63,523 nucleotides of DNA from Multifurca ochricompacta (Eukaryota; Basidiomycota; Agaricomycetes; Russulales; Russulaceae), in assembly GCA_022496185.1 (NCBI GenBank), contig WTXG01000211.1, positions 1-63,523 on the forward strand, given 5' to 3'. The notes beneath the pieces are model-generated. The model did no database searches and was not told the origin of the DNA. It saw only the letters and a list, made by a program, of their open reading frames with translations. This document shows, piece after piece, positions 32,445 through 43,040 of the stretch. Within the stretch, counting starts at the first letter, position 1, and each line of letters opens with the position of its first letter. The position numbers and the translations under genes were made by a program.

Positions 32445-32671
32445 CCAGTCTAGACCAGGACCAGAACTGCCTGAGACTGGTTTTAACTGGTCATATTGAG
32501 ACTGGTTTTAACCAGTCCATAGACCGGAATTTAACCAATATTAACTGGTTAGTGATTTTTGGCAGGTTTTGGTTAAGGTTAAGGTCAAAATGAGACTCAC
32601 CAAGACTGGTTCTGGTTCCAGTTATGGCCAAAAAAGGAAAAAACCGGACCAAACTGGACCTTTAAACCCTA
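32445..32671 (-). repeat. probable hAT terminal region with TIR
   Basis: Minus-strand end reads TAGGGTTTAAAGGTCCAGTT, followed by TGGTCCGGTTTTTTCC. This resembles hAT-type ends (TAGGG start), and the first base would be 32671. Inside are several CCAGTCT/GGTTAAAACCAGT motifs, typical of subterminal transposase-binding repeats. The left counterpart is missing, probably removed when LTR B and A3 entered. The 8-bp target duplication cannot be confirmed. Confidence 0.5.
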
Positions 32672-33590
32672 AGTGATCTGGTATTCAAGAAGCAGTGGAG
32701 TTCCACACAGGTCCACCATTGGTTGGCATTGCAGTTCTTGTTGAAGAATGGAGGAGGGGTGCCTTTCATCCTTCCTCCTGGGTCTATTGGTGGATTCTGT
32801 GGTGGCCCTCCTGTTGGGCCTTGAGATGGGTTTCTGAATGGTGCCTGCCAGGTTTGCGCTGGCTGCATCATTGTTGGGTGTCTAGGTGAGTTTCATCCCC
32901 TTCCTTTCTGGGGCAATTCTAATTGCTTTGAGTTTTCCTCTAGTATTCAGGTGTATGGATGGTACATCTTCTTTGCTGATTCTAACCATTTGGCATTTTC
33001 TTTTAGGTGCACAGCAATGTTATCAACAGCATGGGTTGGAATGACTAATGGGAACTTCAAAGCCATGGGCAATGGATTGTGATGTTTTGTTCATGAAGCA
33101 AGCTTGCCTCAAGTCAGGGTTCAAGTTGTATTCTGGGTTTGTGGGTCTGTTATTCTGGACACTGTCAGTTGAGGACTTGCTGGTGAGCAATGCAAAGTGG
33201 TTTCAGTTTTCAGGTGGTATGTCTTCAATTTATGGTTGTACTCATTTCTCTGTTTAGATTTTGATCTGGTGATTGATATTCAAGGAATGCATCATCCATC
33301 AAAGGCACTTGGGGTTTGTGGGGTCATCATGTGTTCTGATGTTCTCAGCTTTGGGGAGTCATCTGTTGCAAGAACTACAACTCAGTTGTAGGATTCAATT
33401 GGAGTGTCATTGGCTCCAAGGTCAGGGTTCAGGTTTGGCATCAAGGCAAGGGATGCGTCATTGTTGCCTTGTGGGTCAGGTGAGTTGTTTTTCTTAGGTT
33501 CTGGGACTGTCAATCGAGTTTCTCTTAGGTTCTGGGACTGGTGATCGAGTTTCACAGGTGTCTGGTGTTGGGGCTGTTGAACACAGAAGA
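32672..33590 (-). other. decayed proline-rich minus-strand coding remnant
   Basis: Minus-strand frames 33382-33590 (PQHQTPVKLDHQSQNLRETR...) and 32662-32871 (WQAPFRNPSQGPTGGPPQNP) with a helical-looking piece between (LKENAKWLESAKKMYHPYT) suggest a gag-like low-complexity protein, broken by stops. I cannot assign it to a family. Confidence 0.25.
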
Positions 33591-34078
33591 TGTTCAGTGA
33601 TGCTTCAGGCATCAGGTGATTAGATTAGCTACTTTGTAGATTAGATTAGATACCGGAGTTTCGGACTTTTACACTATCATTATTATTTTCTTTCTCACAT
33701 TCTGCAGTAGCTGACTGATGCACCATGTAACATGTGATTTCTGTAACGGCCAATGGCCTTTCTCCCTCATGTTTATTGTTTGGACTTTGTCTGGCACTTG
33801 TGGACTTATTCCCAGTGCACAGACCATCCCTTGGATAGTATATAAGGGTGTCTGTTTCGTCTCTTACACTTCAGAGTTTTCTTCACCTCTGAAGTGTAAG
33901 TCCTATCTCTCTTACTTACTACCTTACCTCTGACTAACCGTCTCCTGTAGATAACTTGTCTTTCTAGGTGTGTAGTATAGTATAATAGAGTTTTCTTCAC
34001 CTCTGAAGTATAACTTGTCTTTCTAGCTTAACCTGCTAACATCCACAGTCAGTATGCTGTGCACATGCCTGTTTCACA
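33591..34078 (+). mobile_element. solo LTR, family B
   Basis: About 488 bp, TGTTCAGTGA...CTGTTTCACA. It contains GATGCTTCAGGCATC, TATATAAGGGTGTCTGTTTC and the hairpin CACTTCAGAG...CTCTGAAGTG. No target duplication is visible. It cuts the 5' end of element C gag. Confidence 0.8.
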
Positions 34079-34084
34079 CAAGCT

Positions 34085-34973
34085 TCTAAAGCAGAATGTT
34101 TCTGGTCCCAGCTAGCCAACTACTACTACCTGAATGAAGGTGCCTTCACTGATGAGAGTAGACGAGTCTCTGCAGCCCTCACCCACTTTAAACTTGATAC
34201 ACCAGCAGGCGAATGGGCCAGAGACCGCACCAACACTGCACTCCAAGCCAACCCCCCTTCCTTTGGGACTTGGGACCACTTCAGAATTGACTTTGAAAAA
34301 CAGTTCATTCCAGTAGAGAGTCACCTCCTGTCCACCAAGGCCATGTATGAAATTCGCCAAGGCACTTGCCCCTTCAATGACTGGTACCAAGAATGGTCCA
34401 CCCATGCTACTCGTGCTACTGTGGATGAAAACACCAAGATCTATGCCTTCCGAAGCATGATCAATCAGGGTCTAGGACAGAAACTCCTTGGACTATCCCC
34501 CCAGCCCACCACACTCCGCGATCTTGTCACTAAGGCTAGAGAATTTGACACAGCATGGCAGCTTTATGGCAAGACCACCAAGCCCCAGCCTCTCCATCTG
34601 TGCATTGGAGAAGCTACCACTGACAACCCAGAAGCCCAAGTCAACTTTGTTGCCTCTTCCCAGTCCAGAAACCCTAGCACCCCTCCACACACTACCAAGT
34701 TAACCCCAGAAGAAAAGAAGTATCGATGAGAAAACAAGCTTTGCTTCTATTGTGGAAAGCCTAATCACATTGCCAATCAATGTCGCAGCAAGACCAGGGC
34801 CATCCAAGGTCAAGGACCTCCTCGCCCTACCCCAGTAAGAGCCCTGGCACCAGAAGAAGCACCCCCCAAGCACCACGACCCCCCCCTGACTACCTCTCAA
34901 TATCCACCACCAAGAGCTATGAAGATCCAGTACCATATATGATGGACAAAGATGGACCTTCAGATTTTTAACA
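34085..34973 (+). pseudogene. gag of element C
   Basis: Frame reads FWSQLANYYYLNEGAFTDES, then TPAGEWARDR and FEKQFIPVESHLLSTKAMYE (gag core), and reaches a zinc knuckle CFYCGKPNHIANQC (CX2CX4HX4C). One TGA at about 34727 lies in KKYR-stop-ENKLC, again where CGA would fit. The N-terminus is lost to LTR B. Confidence 0.85.
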
Positions 34974-37900
34974 CGTCCTACAGCTGCACTGTCTGTGAGG
35001 ACTTCTTGTAACCCCAGTGTTCCTTGTATGAGCCGCTCTGCGGTCCTAGATAACCTTGGTTTTGAGCATGTATCCTTGTTAGTGACTAGAAATGCTAGAT
35101 CACCTTCTATTGTGCTCAAAGCAGAACTCATTGGATGAAACACTAGGAAGAAAATCAGTGCGCGTGCCCTAATAGATAGCAGGGCAGAAGGATTGATAAT
35201 CCACCAAGACTACAGTGCCTCACAAAACTGAGTCAATGTTTTGCACTTTTGCACTGTTTGTTGAATATTGCATCAGCCAAAACAAATATAAACAAAGTCT
35301 TGGTAGACCATAAAAGGTATAAGATAAGGGTTATGTAATGCAAAAATGATTATGTAATTCTGATCAAACCTTGTGGAGCTATGCCCATTTCAAATTGGGG
35401 ACTCATTGACTCAGTTTTGTGAGTGGGTATCAGAAATATCAGAATCTGATGCTCCACCAAATGTACAGCAACCAATCCTTAATATATGGTTACCATAGTT
35501 GTCTTAATATTGATGGGACCTGGAATAGAGCTATTTAACCATGGTTTACATTCCCAGAATATTATAATTTCCCAATGCACCCCACCTCCTCTGCTCAGAA
35601 AGAAAACATGCTCTCTCTGGCCTCTGAAGGTCATTCCACTCACACTATTGCCTCCAGACTCAGCCTCAGCCAGTCCACAGTCTCTAGGACACTCAGAACC
35701 CTCCTTCCCAACCATCAGTCACCTCATTTTGGTCATCCTTCCAAGCTCTCTGCTACCTCTGAACATGCTATCATCATACAAATTACCACAGGAAAGGTTG
35801 GCAATGCTGTCCAGGCCACAAAGCACATCAATTCCATGATCCCCAACCATGTCTCTTCACAAACTGTGCATTGGGTTCTTAAACAACATTCATTCAAGGC
35901 TGTAACAAAGAAGAAAAGGCCACTACTCTCTGCAGTACATTGCAAGAAGCACTTAGCCTTTGCTTTGAAGTACCAAAACTGGACTATGGAGGACTGGCAT
36001 CTGACCCAAACCTGTTGATTTTGGTCTCATCTAACCAAATCACCCTCTTCCAGTCCTCCATAGTCCAGTTTTGGTACTTCAAAGCAAAGGCTAAGTGCTT
36101 CTTGCAATGTACTGCAGAGAGTAGTGGCCTTTTCTTCTTTGTTACAGCCTTGAATGAATGTTGTTTAAGAACCCAATGCACAGTTTGTGAAGAGACATGG
36201 TTGGGGATCATGGAATTGATGTGCTTTGTGGCCTGGACAGCATTGCCAACCTTTCCTGTGGTAATTTGTATGATGATAGCATGTTCAGAGGTAGCAGAGA
36301 GCTTGGAAGGATGACCAAAATGAGGTGACTGATGGTTGGGAAGGAGGGTTCTGAGTGTCCTAGAGACTGTGGACTGGCTGAGGCTGAGTCTGGAGGCAAT
36401 AGTGTGAGTGGAATGACCTTCAGAGGCCAGAGAGAGCATGTTTTCTTTCTGAGCAGAGGAGGTGGGGTGCATTGGGAAATTATAATATTCTGGGAATGTA
36501 AACCATGGTTAAATAGCTCTATTCCAGGTCCCATCAATATTAAGACAACTATGGTAACCATATATTAAGGATTGGTTGCTGTACATTTGGTGGAGCATCA
36601 GATTCTGATATTTCTGATACCCACTCACAAAACTGAGTCAATGAGTCCCCAATTTGAAATGGGCATAGCTCCACAAGGTTTGATCAGAATTACATAATCA
36701 TTTTTGCATTACATAACCCTTATCTTATACCTTTTATGGTCTACCAAGACTTTGTTTATATTTGTTTTGGCTGATGCAATATTCAACAAACAGTGCAAAA
36801 GTGCAAAACATTGACTCAGTTTTGTGAGGCACTGTATGCCAAAGCACATCACCTAACCTTGAGCACCCTTGCCAAGCCTCTCTGAGTCAAGAATGTGGAT
36901 GGAACTAGTAATGCTAATGGAGCCATTTACCACACCACAACCCAAATCCTATGACTACCCCTCCAAGACCAGTACCATGAAGAACTTGCAGAGTTCTATG
37001 TCACTAATATAGGGGACCATGACATTATCTTAGGAACTGACTGGCTATGTTGCCACAACCCAGAAGTAAACTGGAAAGATGACACCCTGACCTTAAAACA
37101 TTGCCCCACATCCTGCACCCTTACCACAACCCCTCTGACCTTTGCTTCAACACACCCCTCTTGCCCCACTCTGTCTACAATCACAGTGAAACCCCTGATG
37201 GACCAGACACTCATAGCAGCAGCAGAAACCTTTGCAGCCCTAATCACAGATCACCCCATGATTACTCCAAAAGAAGTGCCTCCCAAATTCATTGTCCACA
37301 TCCATGCCAAGACCACCATGTCTACTCAGATTGCTGCAGATCAAGTAAAGACCCCTACATCCTTAGAAGACCAACTCCCTCCTGAATACCTCACATACCG
37401 ATCTGTCTTTGAAGAGAAAGCCTCTCAATGTTTGCCACAGCACCAACCATGGGACCATGCCATAGAACTCAAACCAGATGCCAAAGTGCAAGACTGCGGC
37501 ATCTACAAGCTCACCCCTGAAGAACAGAAAGCCCTGGACATCTTCTTAAATGACCACCTTGCCAAGGGATATATCAGAGAATCCAAGTCCCCCATTGCTA
37601 GCCCCTTCTTCTTTGTGAAAAAGAAGGATGGAAAACTACATCCTGTCCAAGATTATCGAGCCTTGAATGAAATCACAGTAAAGAATGCCTACCCCCTACC
37701 CTTGATCCCAGAACTCATTGACAAACTTCACCATGCTCACTACTTCACCAAGTTTGATATCTGCTGGGGATATAACAATATTCGTATCAAAGAAGGAGAT
37801 GAATGGAAAGCCACCTTTAAGACCAACCAAGGCCTCTTTGAACCCCTTGTCATGTTCTTTGGACTCTGTAACTCCCCTGCCACATTCCAAGCCTTCATGA

Positions 37901-39333
37901 ACAGAGCCTTCGAAGATCTCCTTGCCACTGACCATGTTGTCATCTATATGGATGACATCTTAATATTTACAGACACCATGGAACACCACAGAACACTTAC
38001 TCACCAAGTCCTCCAGCACCTCCAGCAGTTTGACTTATATCTAAAGCCTGAGAAATGTACCTTCACTCAGACAACCATTGACTATCTTGGCCTTGTCATC
38101 ACAGCTGGCTGTGTCCAGATGGACCCTGCTAAATTAGAAGGTATTACGAAATGGCCTCCCCCACACACCCTGAAACAACTCCAAGCCTTCCTTGGATTCT
38201 GCAACTTCTACCAATGTTTTATCAAAGACTTCTCCCTTATTGCCCCCCCTCCATGATCTCACCAAGAAAGATACCCCTTTCCTCTGGACTCTGACCATGA
38301 CCTTGCCTTTTCCACCCTAAAGAATGCTTTCACCACTGCCCCTGTCCTTGCCCTCCCTGACCACACTAAAGCCTTCCGTGTCATCACTGATGCCAGTGAC
38401 TTTGCTATTGGTGCTATCCTTGAACAACCCAATGAACTCAATCGCTACCATCCCCTTGCTTTCCTATCCAAGTCCATGCTGGATGCTGAACGCAACTACG
38501 ACATCCATGACAAAGAACTTCTTGCCATTGTTTGTGCTCTGGACACCTGGAGACACTACCTTGAGGGCGCAGCCCTTCCCTTTGAGGTGTGGACTGACCA
38601 CAACAACCTGACTTATTTCCACTCCAAGCAAAACTCTCCTGCCGCCAAGCAGTGGGCCCTTGAACTGTCTGATACAACTTCACCATTGTTCACAAACCTG
38701 GCTCTTTCAACAAATCTGATGCTCTGTCCCGGCATCCAGACCATAAAGAGGGGATAGAGCATGACAATGACAAGTGCATACTCCTAGACTCTAAGTTTTT
38801 TCGCATTCAGGCCATGAAAACCACAGTCACAACAACTCATGACTCCACCCTACACCACAGAATCAAAGACTGCCAAGACCATGATGATGAAGTCACCCAA
38901 GCCCTGACCACCATCTTGCACAATGGGCCACACTCCCTTGCCAAAGGACTGGAGGACTGGAACCTAGAGAATGGCCTAATCCTACATAAAGGCCAAGTCT
39001 ACATCCCCAAGTCCCAAGAACTATGAAGAGACATTGTAAAGTTACACCATGATTCCATTGCCACAGGACATCCAGGCAGATGGAAGACCTATGAACTAGT
39101 ATCACGAGAATTTTGGTGGCCAGGGATGTCCTCCTTTGTCAAAGAATATGTGGATGGATGTGCCACCTGCCAAGAAACCAAAGTTCGACCTTGACTACCC
39201 ATCCCTTTGCAACCCAACCAAGTTCCAACTCGAGTATGGGGAACAATCACCATGGACTTCATCACAGACTTACCCCTGTCTCAGTCATACAACTCCCTAT
39301 TTGTGGTGGTGGACTGGTTCAGTAAAGCCACCA
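34974..39333 (+). pseudogene. pol of element C (PR-RT-RNase H-partial IN)
   Basis: The protease motif appears just before 35211 as ALIDSRAEGLIIHQDY; the expected catalytic DSG reads DSR. After the palindrome it resumes with AKAHHLTLSTL and IILGTDWL. RT at 37380-38240 (FFGLCNSPATFQAFMNRAF, VIYMDDILIFTD), with a frameshift at about 38250 in a C run. RNase H at 38300-38680 (ITDASDFAIGAIL, DKELLAIVCALDTW, WTDHNNLTYF). Integrase zinc region at 39045-39190 and first Asp at MDFITDLP (about 39250). Truncated at 39333. Confidence 0.9.
35213..36834. mobile_element. palindromic Tc1/mariner element
   Basis: Two 785-bp arms (35213-35997 and 36050-36834) that are inverted copies, identical over every stretch I compared, around a 52-bp loop (35998-36049). 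It is flanked by TA on both sides (35211-35212 and 36835-36836). Each arm starts CAGTGCCTCACAAAACTGAG and has a further inverted copy of that block about 185 bp in. Each arm encodes the N-terminal helix-turn-helix half of a Tc1 transposase; on the minus strand the loop adds VIWLDETKINRFGSD, the first catalytic Asp region, and then stops. No complete DDE domain, so it is non-autonomous. Removing it with one TA rejoins the element C protease frame. Confidence 0.95.
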
Positions 39334-39928
39334 TGTTACAATCTTTGCCGAGCAACCCCATTTTCTTCACTCTTCCCAATGACAACCCCTCTTTACCACC
39401 CACCCTACATTTCATGATCACATCTCCGTCCTGGGATCCATCACGTGCCCTGCTCCCTTCCCCATGACACGCTTTGGACTTGTTGATTGGCTGTTTACCT
39501 ATGTTTGACCTTCTTATCTCTTATCTCGTTATCCCCTTATCTTTACGACTGGACACTTACTTAATACCCTATCAGAAGCTAGGCTTTACGCCCTCTGCTT
39601 GCATATATTTGGGCCCACCTGACCTCATTACTCTTATCTCGTAGATGCCCGTTTACTTACGTATATAAGTCCACTGTATCTACCTTGTAGACCTCAGACT
39701 CGACTTATTGAATACATTGGTGCCTGTCTTCTGGACATCCCCTTTGAATCCTTGACTCATTCGTCTCAGTGCTTTTGGCACTTTCCACTCAACATTGTCT
39801 CAAGGGGCAGCCCTTTTGACTTTGACTCACCTCACCCAAACTCCAGGGAGCCTTATTGGTTCCTTACCTGAATTCATAGATCGAACTGTCACACAAGTCG
39901 TGTGGAACGTCCCGCACCGGACGTAACA
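39334..39928 (+). mobile_element. solo LTR, family A
   Basis: 595 bp, TGTTACAATC...GGACGTAACA, TATATAAGTCC near 39662 and AGACTCGACTT after it. Flanks (CACCA and CTTGG) do not match, and different elements lie left and right, so it marks a recombination junction. Confidence 0.9.
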
Positions 39929-40370
39929 CTTGGAGTCCTCTGGCAAAGATCCTAGTGGTACTGGGGTCATCAGCATGAATACCAGCTTGTTGGATTAAAA
40001 GATTGAAGTTTGCAATAAAGTCATCAATTTGTCCATCCTTCATACAGAGTTTTTGTACCACATTGTAGGCTTGTTCTTTGACAGTGAAATTGAAGAAAGT
40101 ATCAATAAAATGCTTCTCAATGATTGACCAGACATTAGTGTTCCAGGGATTACACTCCTGTCAACCTTAGCCTGGGCAAGAAAGTCAAGAGATAGGTTAT
40201 AGAATGCTTGAATTTGCAGTCCTTCCAACTGTTGAAGAAAATATAAGCTTTGTTTCATTTTGTCAATAGCAATCTCAGTTCTATCATTGAGCTCAATGAA
40301 AGAGTTGAAAACCCTAAGGAAATGTTTGGTCTTGTCACAGTCACTGTTGAACTTGAGGGGGAATGAACCT
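39929..40370 (-). pseudogene. gag fragment of a further gypsy element
   Basis: Minus-strand frames give SFPLKFNSDCDKTKHFLRVF, KQSLYFLQQLEGLQIQAFYN, then after a frame change FNFTVKEQAYNVVQKLCMKD and IANFNLLIQQAGIHADDPST, ending ARGLQ. This is the retrotransposon gag pattern and is distinct from A and C. Cut at 39928 by the LTR. Confidence 0.7.
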
Positions 40371-41221
40371 TCTAAGTGGTCATATCATGGGGCAGCAGGA
40401 GTAGTGGGGTGAGGCAGTGGTACCAGTTAGGGCTGCACACCATCCATTTTATGGTGACGGCTGTCCATTTGATGGTAATAAGACAGGTACAGCTGACCCA
40501 TCCACCATCTGTTTTTTGTACTCACTGGATTGCTGATGGGTACGGTATGGGTACAGGTACAGCTGTTTACGGTATATGGTAGTAGATGGTAGTACTAGAG
40601 AAAATAAAGTTGAGCAAGGCAGCATGAACAAGAAGCTTAGAGTGATAAAGCAATTAATAGGTGTATTCTTGGGAGTATTCTAGAGAGAATATAGAGTCAA
40701 GCAGGTAGCACGAGCAAGAGTTTTAGAGCAATGAAGCGACAGATGGGGATGTTTCTCAAACAGGATGATTTATCAGGGCTATTCTACAGCCCCTTTTATG
40801 TAGTTTATGCTGTAGTGTAGAAACAGGCATGGCACAGGCTTATATTTTAGATACTGCGATACTACTATCTATTTCACCTTGTTAGCTTAGAGACTTAGAT
40901 TCTCGCGATAATGTGATAGCAACTGCTTTATCTATAGCAGATTTAGTGGCTTTATATACAATTTAGATGTACTATAGTATTGCTACTAAATTAAAGTAAA
41001 TGTCTCGCTTGTTAATGAATGTGATTTGATCACATGATCAATCTGAGATGTATATACTCAGTATCTAATTAAATGTGAGATGCGTTTTGATTTCATCAAT
41101 TATGTTATCTAAATGTGATCACAATTACATTAAGGCATAAAAAAGCATTGTATCTAGGTTAATTGACAGCTGAACAGCCCAGTGCAATATCAGCTTGCAT
41201 GCATGCAAGATGCAACTGCTT
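40371..41221. repeat. AT-rich DNA with dispersed repeat J, copy 2
   Basis: 40840-41075 is an inverted relative of repeat J (25425-25590). Further left, 40435-40580 contains GGTACGGTATGGGTACAGGT-type motifs and two nearly repeated stretches (TTGATGGTAATAAG / CATTTTATGGTGACGG), perhaps the end of another DNA transposon. No gene seen. Confidence 0.4.
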
Positions 41222-41818
41222 TGTAATGCCTGGTGCGGGCATTCGTCATGACATGTGATGAAGTCGCGTAGCAAAACTATGAAGTCAAATGTGCACTGTC
41301 TTTCAAGTACATGGAGGTCAGGTGAGAAGTTAATACCAAGGAGCTAATCCCTTAGTACTGGTGAGTGGAGAAGTGCCAGAAGCACTGAGACAATTCAGAG
41401 GTCGGGTCTTAGAGATCACCCAGAAGGTAATGCACCAAGTTGATTAAGAAGTCAAGTCTGAGGCATACAGGCTATCTAGGTGGGCCTTTATATACATAAC
41501 AGAGATTGGAGTCTAAATTGGAGTATCATACTTGATGTGTCAACAAATTCATAATCTAGCTAAATGGGGAATGGAATCAAGGTGGGCCAGGTGAGAATAT
41601 ATGTAGATGGATATGGTATAGTCGCGATTCTGGTGGGAAAATACGTAAGAGTTCTGATGTAAAATATGAGTCAAAGATAAGCACAGCATGAGTCAGAGAT
41701 AAGAAACAAATAGGTACAAAGAAGGGCATAAACATGGTCAACAAAGGGACAATCACAGGCAAACAACGGTTCACATGGGAGGAAAAAGAAATGAGATGAT
41801 GCAGCAGGGTTCGTAACA
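41222..41818 (-). repeat. 3' LTR of element G
   Basis: 597 bp; on the minus strand TGTTACGAAC...AGGCATTACA. Same family as the solo LTR at 29306. The polypurine tract AGAGAGGGGGTAA lies directly on the internal side. Confidence 0.88.
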
Positions 41819-41849
41819 TTACCCCCTCTCTAAGTCCTAGCAGAGCCAG

Positions 41850-43040
41850 CTAGATTGGCATACCGTCATCATCTTGGACCAAGGAGAGATAGTCATCAGC
41901 TACAGTGTAATGGTCCGCATCGTAGTTCTCTTTGTCTTGGTCCTGGGGGCAGATGTGTGTTCATAGAAAACCATAGGGCCCCCTTCTCCCACAGCAAAAG
42001 CAGCCATCGTAGACATGGCAGTTGATCTTGTGGTGCCTGGCATTGTGAGAGAGACATTTGCTGCACCATCCTGATGGGTTTTGGACAGTAGGGGCTTGTG
42101 TGAGTTGACGAAACAGACACTGGCGGCTCCAGTGTGAGGTGCTCTGGCAGTGTTGACATTGCTTCTGGGCCAGGGGGCAACACCAGCTAAGGTGGTATTT
42201 GCTGCTGCAACACCAGCAAAGCTTTCCATCAGGGTTTTTGTGGAGGCACGGCATTTTGAGACAGTGTGGGTTAAGCTGGGGTGCAAGATTGAGGCATCAT
42301 CAGGGAAGGGGTCAGGCAAAAATATCTGCATACCATTTGGATATGATCTGATACGCTTCTCCCAGTTCTAGCCGCATCCTGATGCCAGCCAGGTGCTGTT
42401 CTATGTCGAAGACCCCTTGGTTGAGTTTCACCATTTGTCATTCATAGTCATGATGTTGCATCTCTAGGTTGTCCCTCAGTGCTTGAAACTTGCGCAGTCA
42501 AGCAATTTCAGCGGTCAGTCATGGCATGCGCAGATCTTGCAGTACTTCATTAATTGTGAAAGCGTGTGGGTCATGGGCTGACAGGTGCTGGAGATGCTCT
42601 GGCCCCAGGACGTAATGGAATTGGTCACTCTTTTTTTCCTCCAAATATACTGGTGCCCTGTAGACTGGTCCTCCCTTTTCTAAGCATCCAGTGATGTCCA
42701 TACCTTCATTCATATAATAAATGTACTTGGCAATTTTGGTTGTGCCATCGTTCTTGGCCATCGGAATCATTAGTGGGAAATAAAAGGGGGAGTTGGGTTG
42801 ATTTGGGAAGAAGGGGAACTCAGGAGCTTCGTCACTGAAGTTGACATCGATTAGGTCATTGGGATGGGGGTGTTCAGACAGATTAAAATCTTCATTGATG
42901 TCAATGATTCTGTCCCCTTCAGCCACTTTGACAGATGCATCGTAGTCAATAGGAGAAAGTGGGTGAGAAGGAGGATGCAGAGGAGAAGATAGGGGAAATG
43001 CATCGATAGCAGCTGAGGCGTGAATTTGTGAGGGAGACAT
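41850..43040 (-). pseudogene. third coding region of element G, fused to pol
   Basis: Begins MSPSQIHASAAIDAF at 43040, but the pol frame runs straight into it: chromodomain end FYRRHPEADKEQDR, then a proline linker, with no stop codon. Conserved blocks: FPFFPNQPNSPFYFPLMIP, KYIYYMNEGMDITGCLEK, then after breaks LCWCCSSKYHLSWCC, CQHCQSTSHWSRQC, CSKCLSHNARHHKINC and GRRGPYGFL, stop at 41850. Both CX2CX4HX4C knuckles and the CX2CX6HX4C unit match family A despite strong divergence elsewhere. Several stops and frame changes near 42340-42520. Confidence 0.85.

Larger units (their letters stand above)
34085..39333 (+). mobile_element. Ty3/gypsy element C, truncated at both ends
   Basis: A second gypsy lineage, clearly distinct from family A in gag and pol. 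Contains gag, protease (split by the Tc1 palindrome), RT, RNase H and the N-terminal half of integrase. Cut by LTR B at the left and by an LTR A at 39334 in the integrase core. No LTR of its own is in the window. Confidence 0.9.

Noticed and set aside
34085..34130. LTR B (33591-34078) as the 5' LTR of element C
   Set aside because: No primer-binding site between it and gag, gag is cut in its N-terminal region, and B copies elsewhere occur as solo LTRs in unrelated elements.
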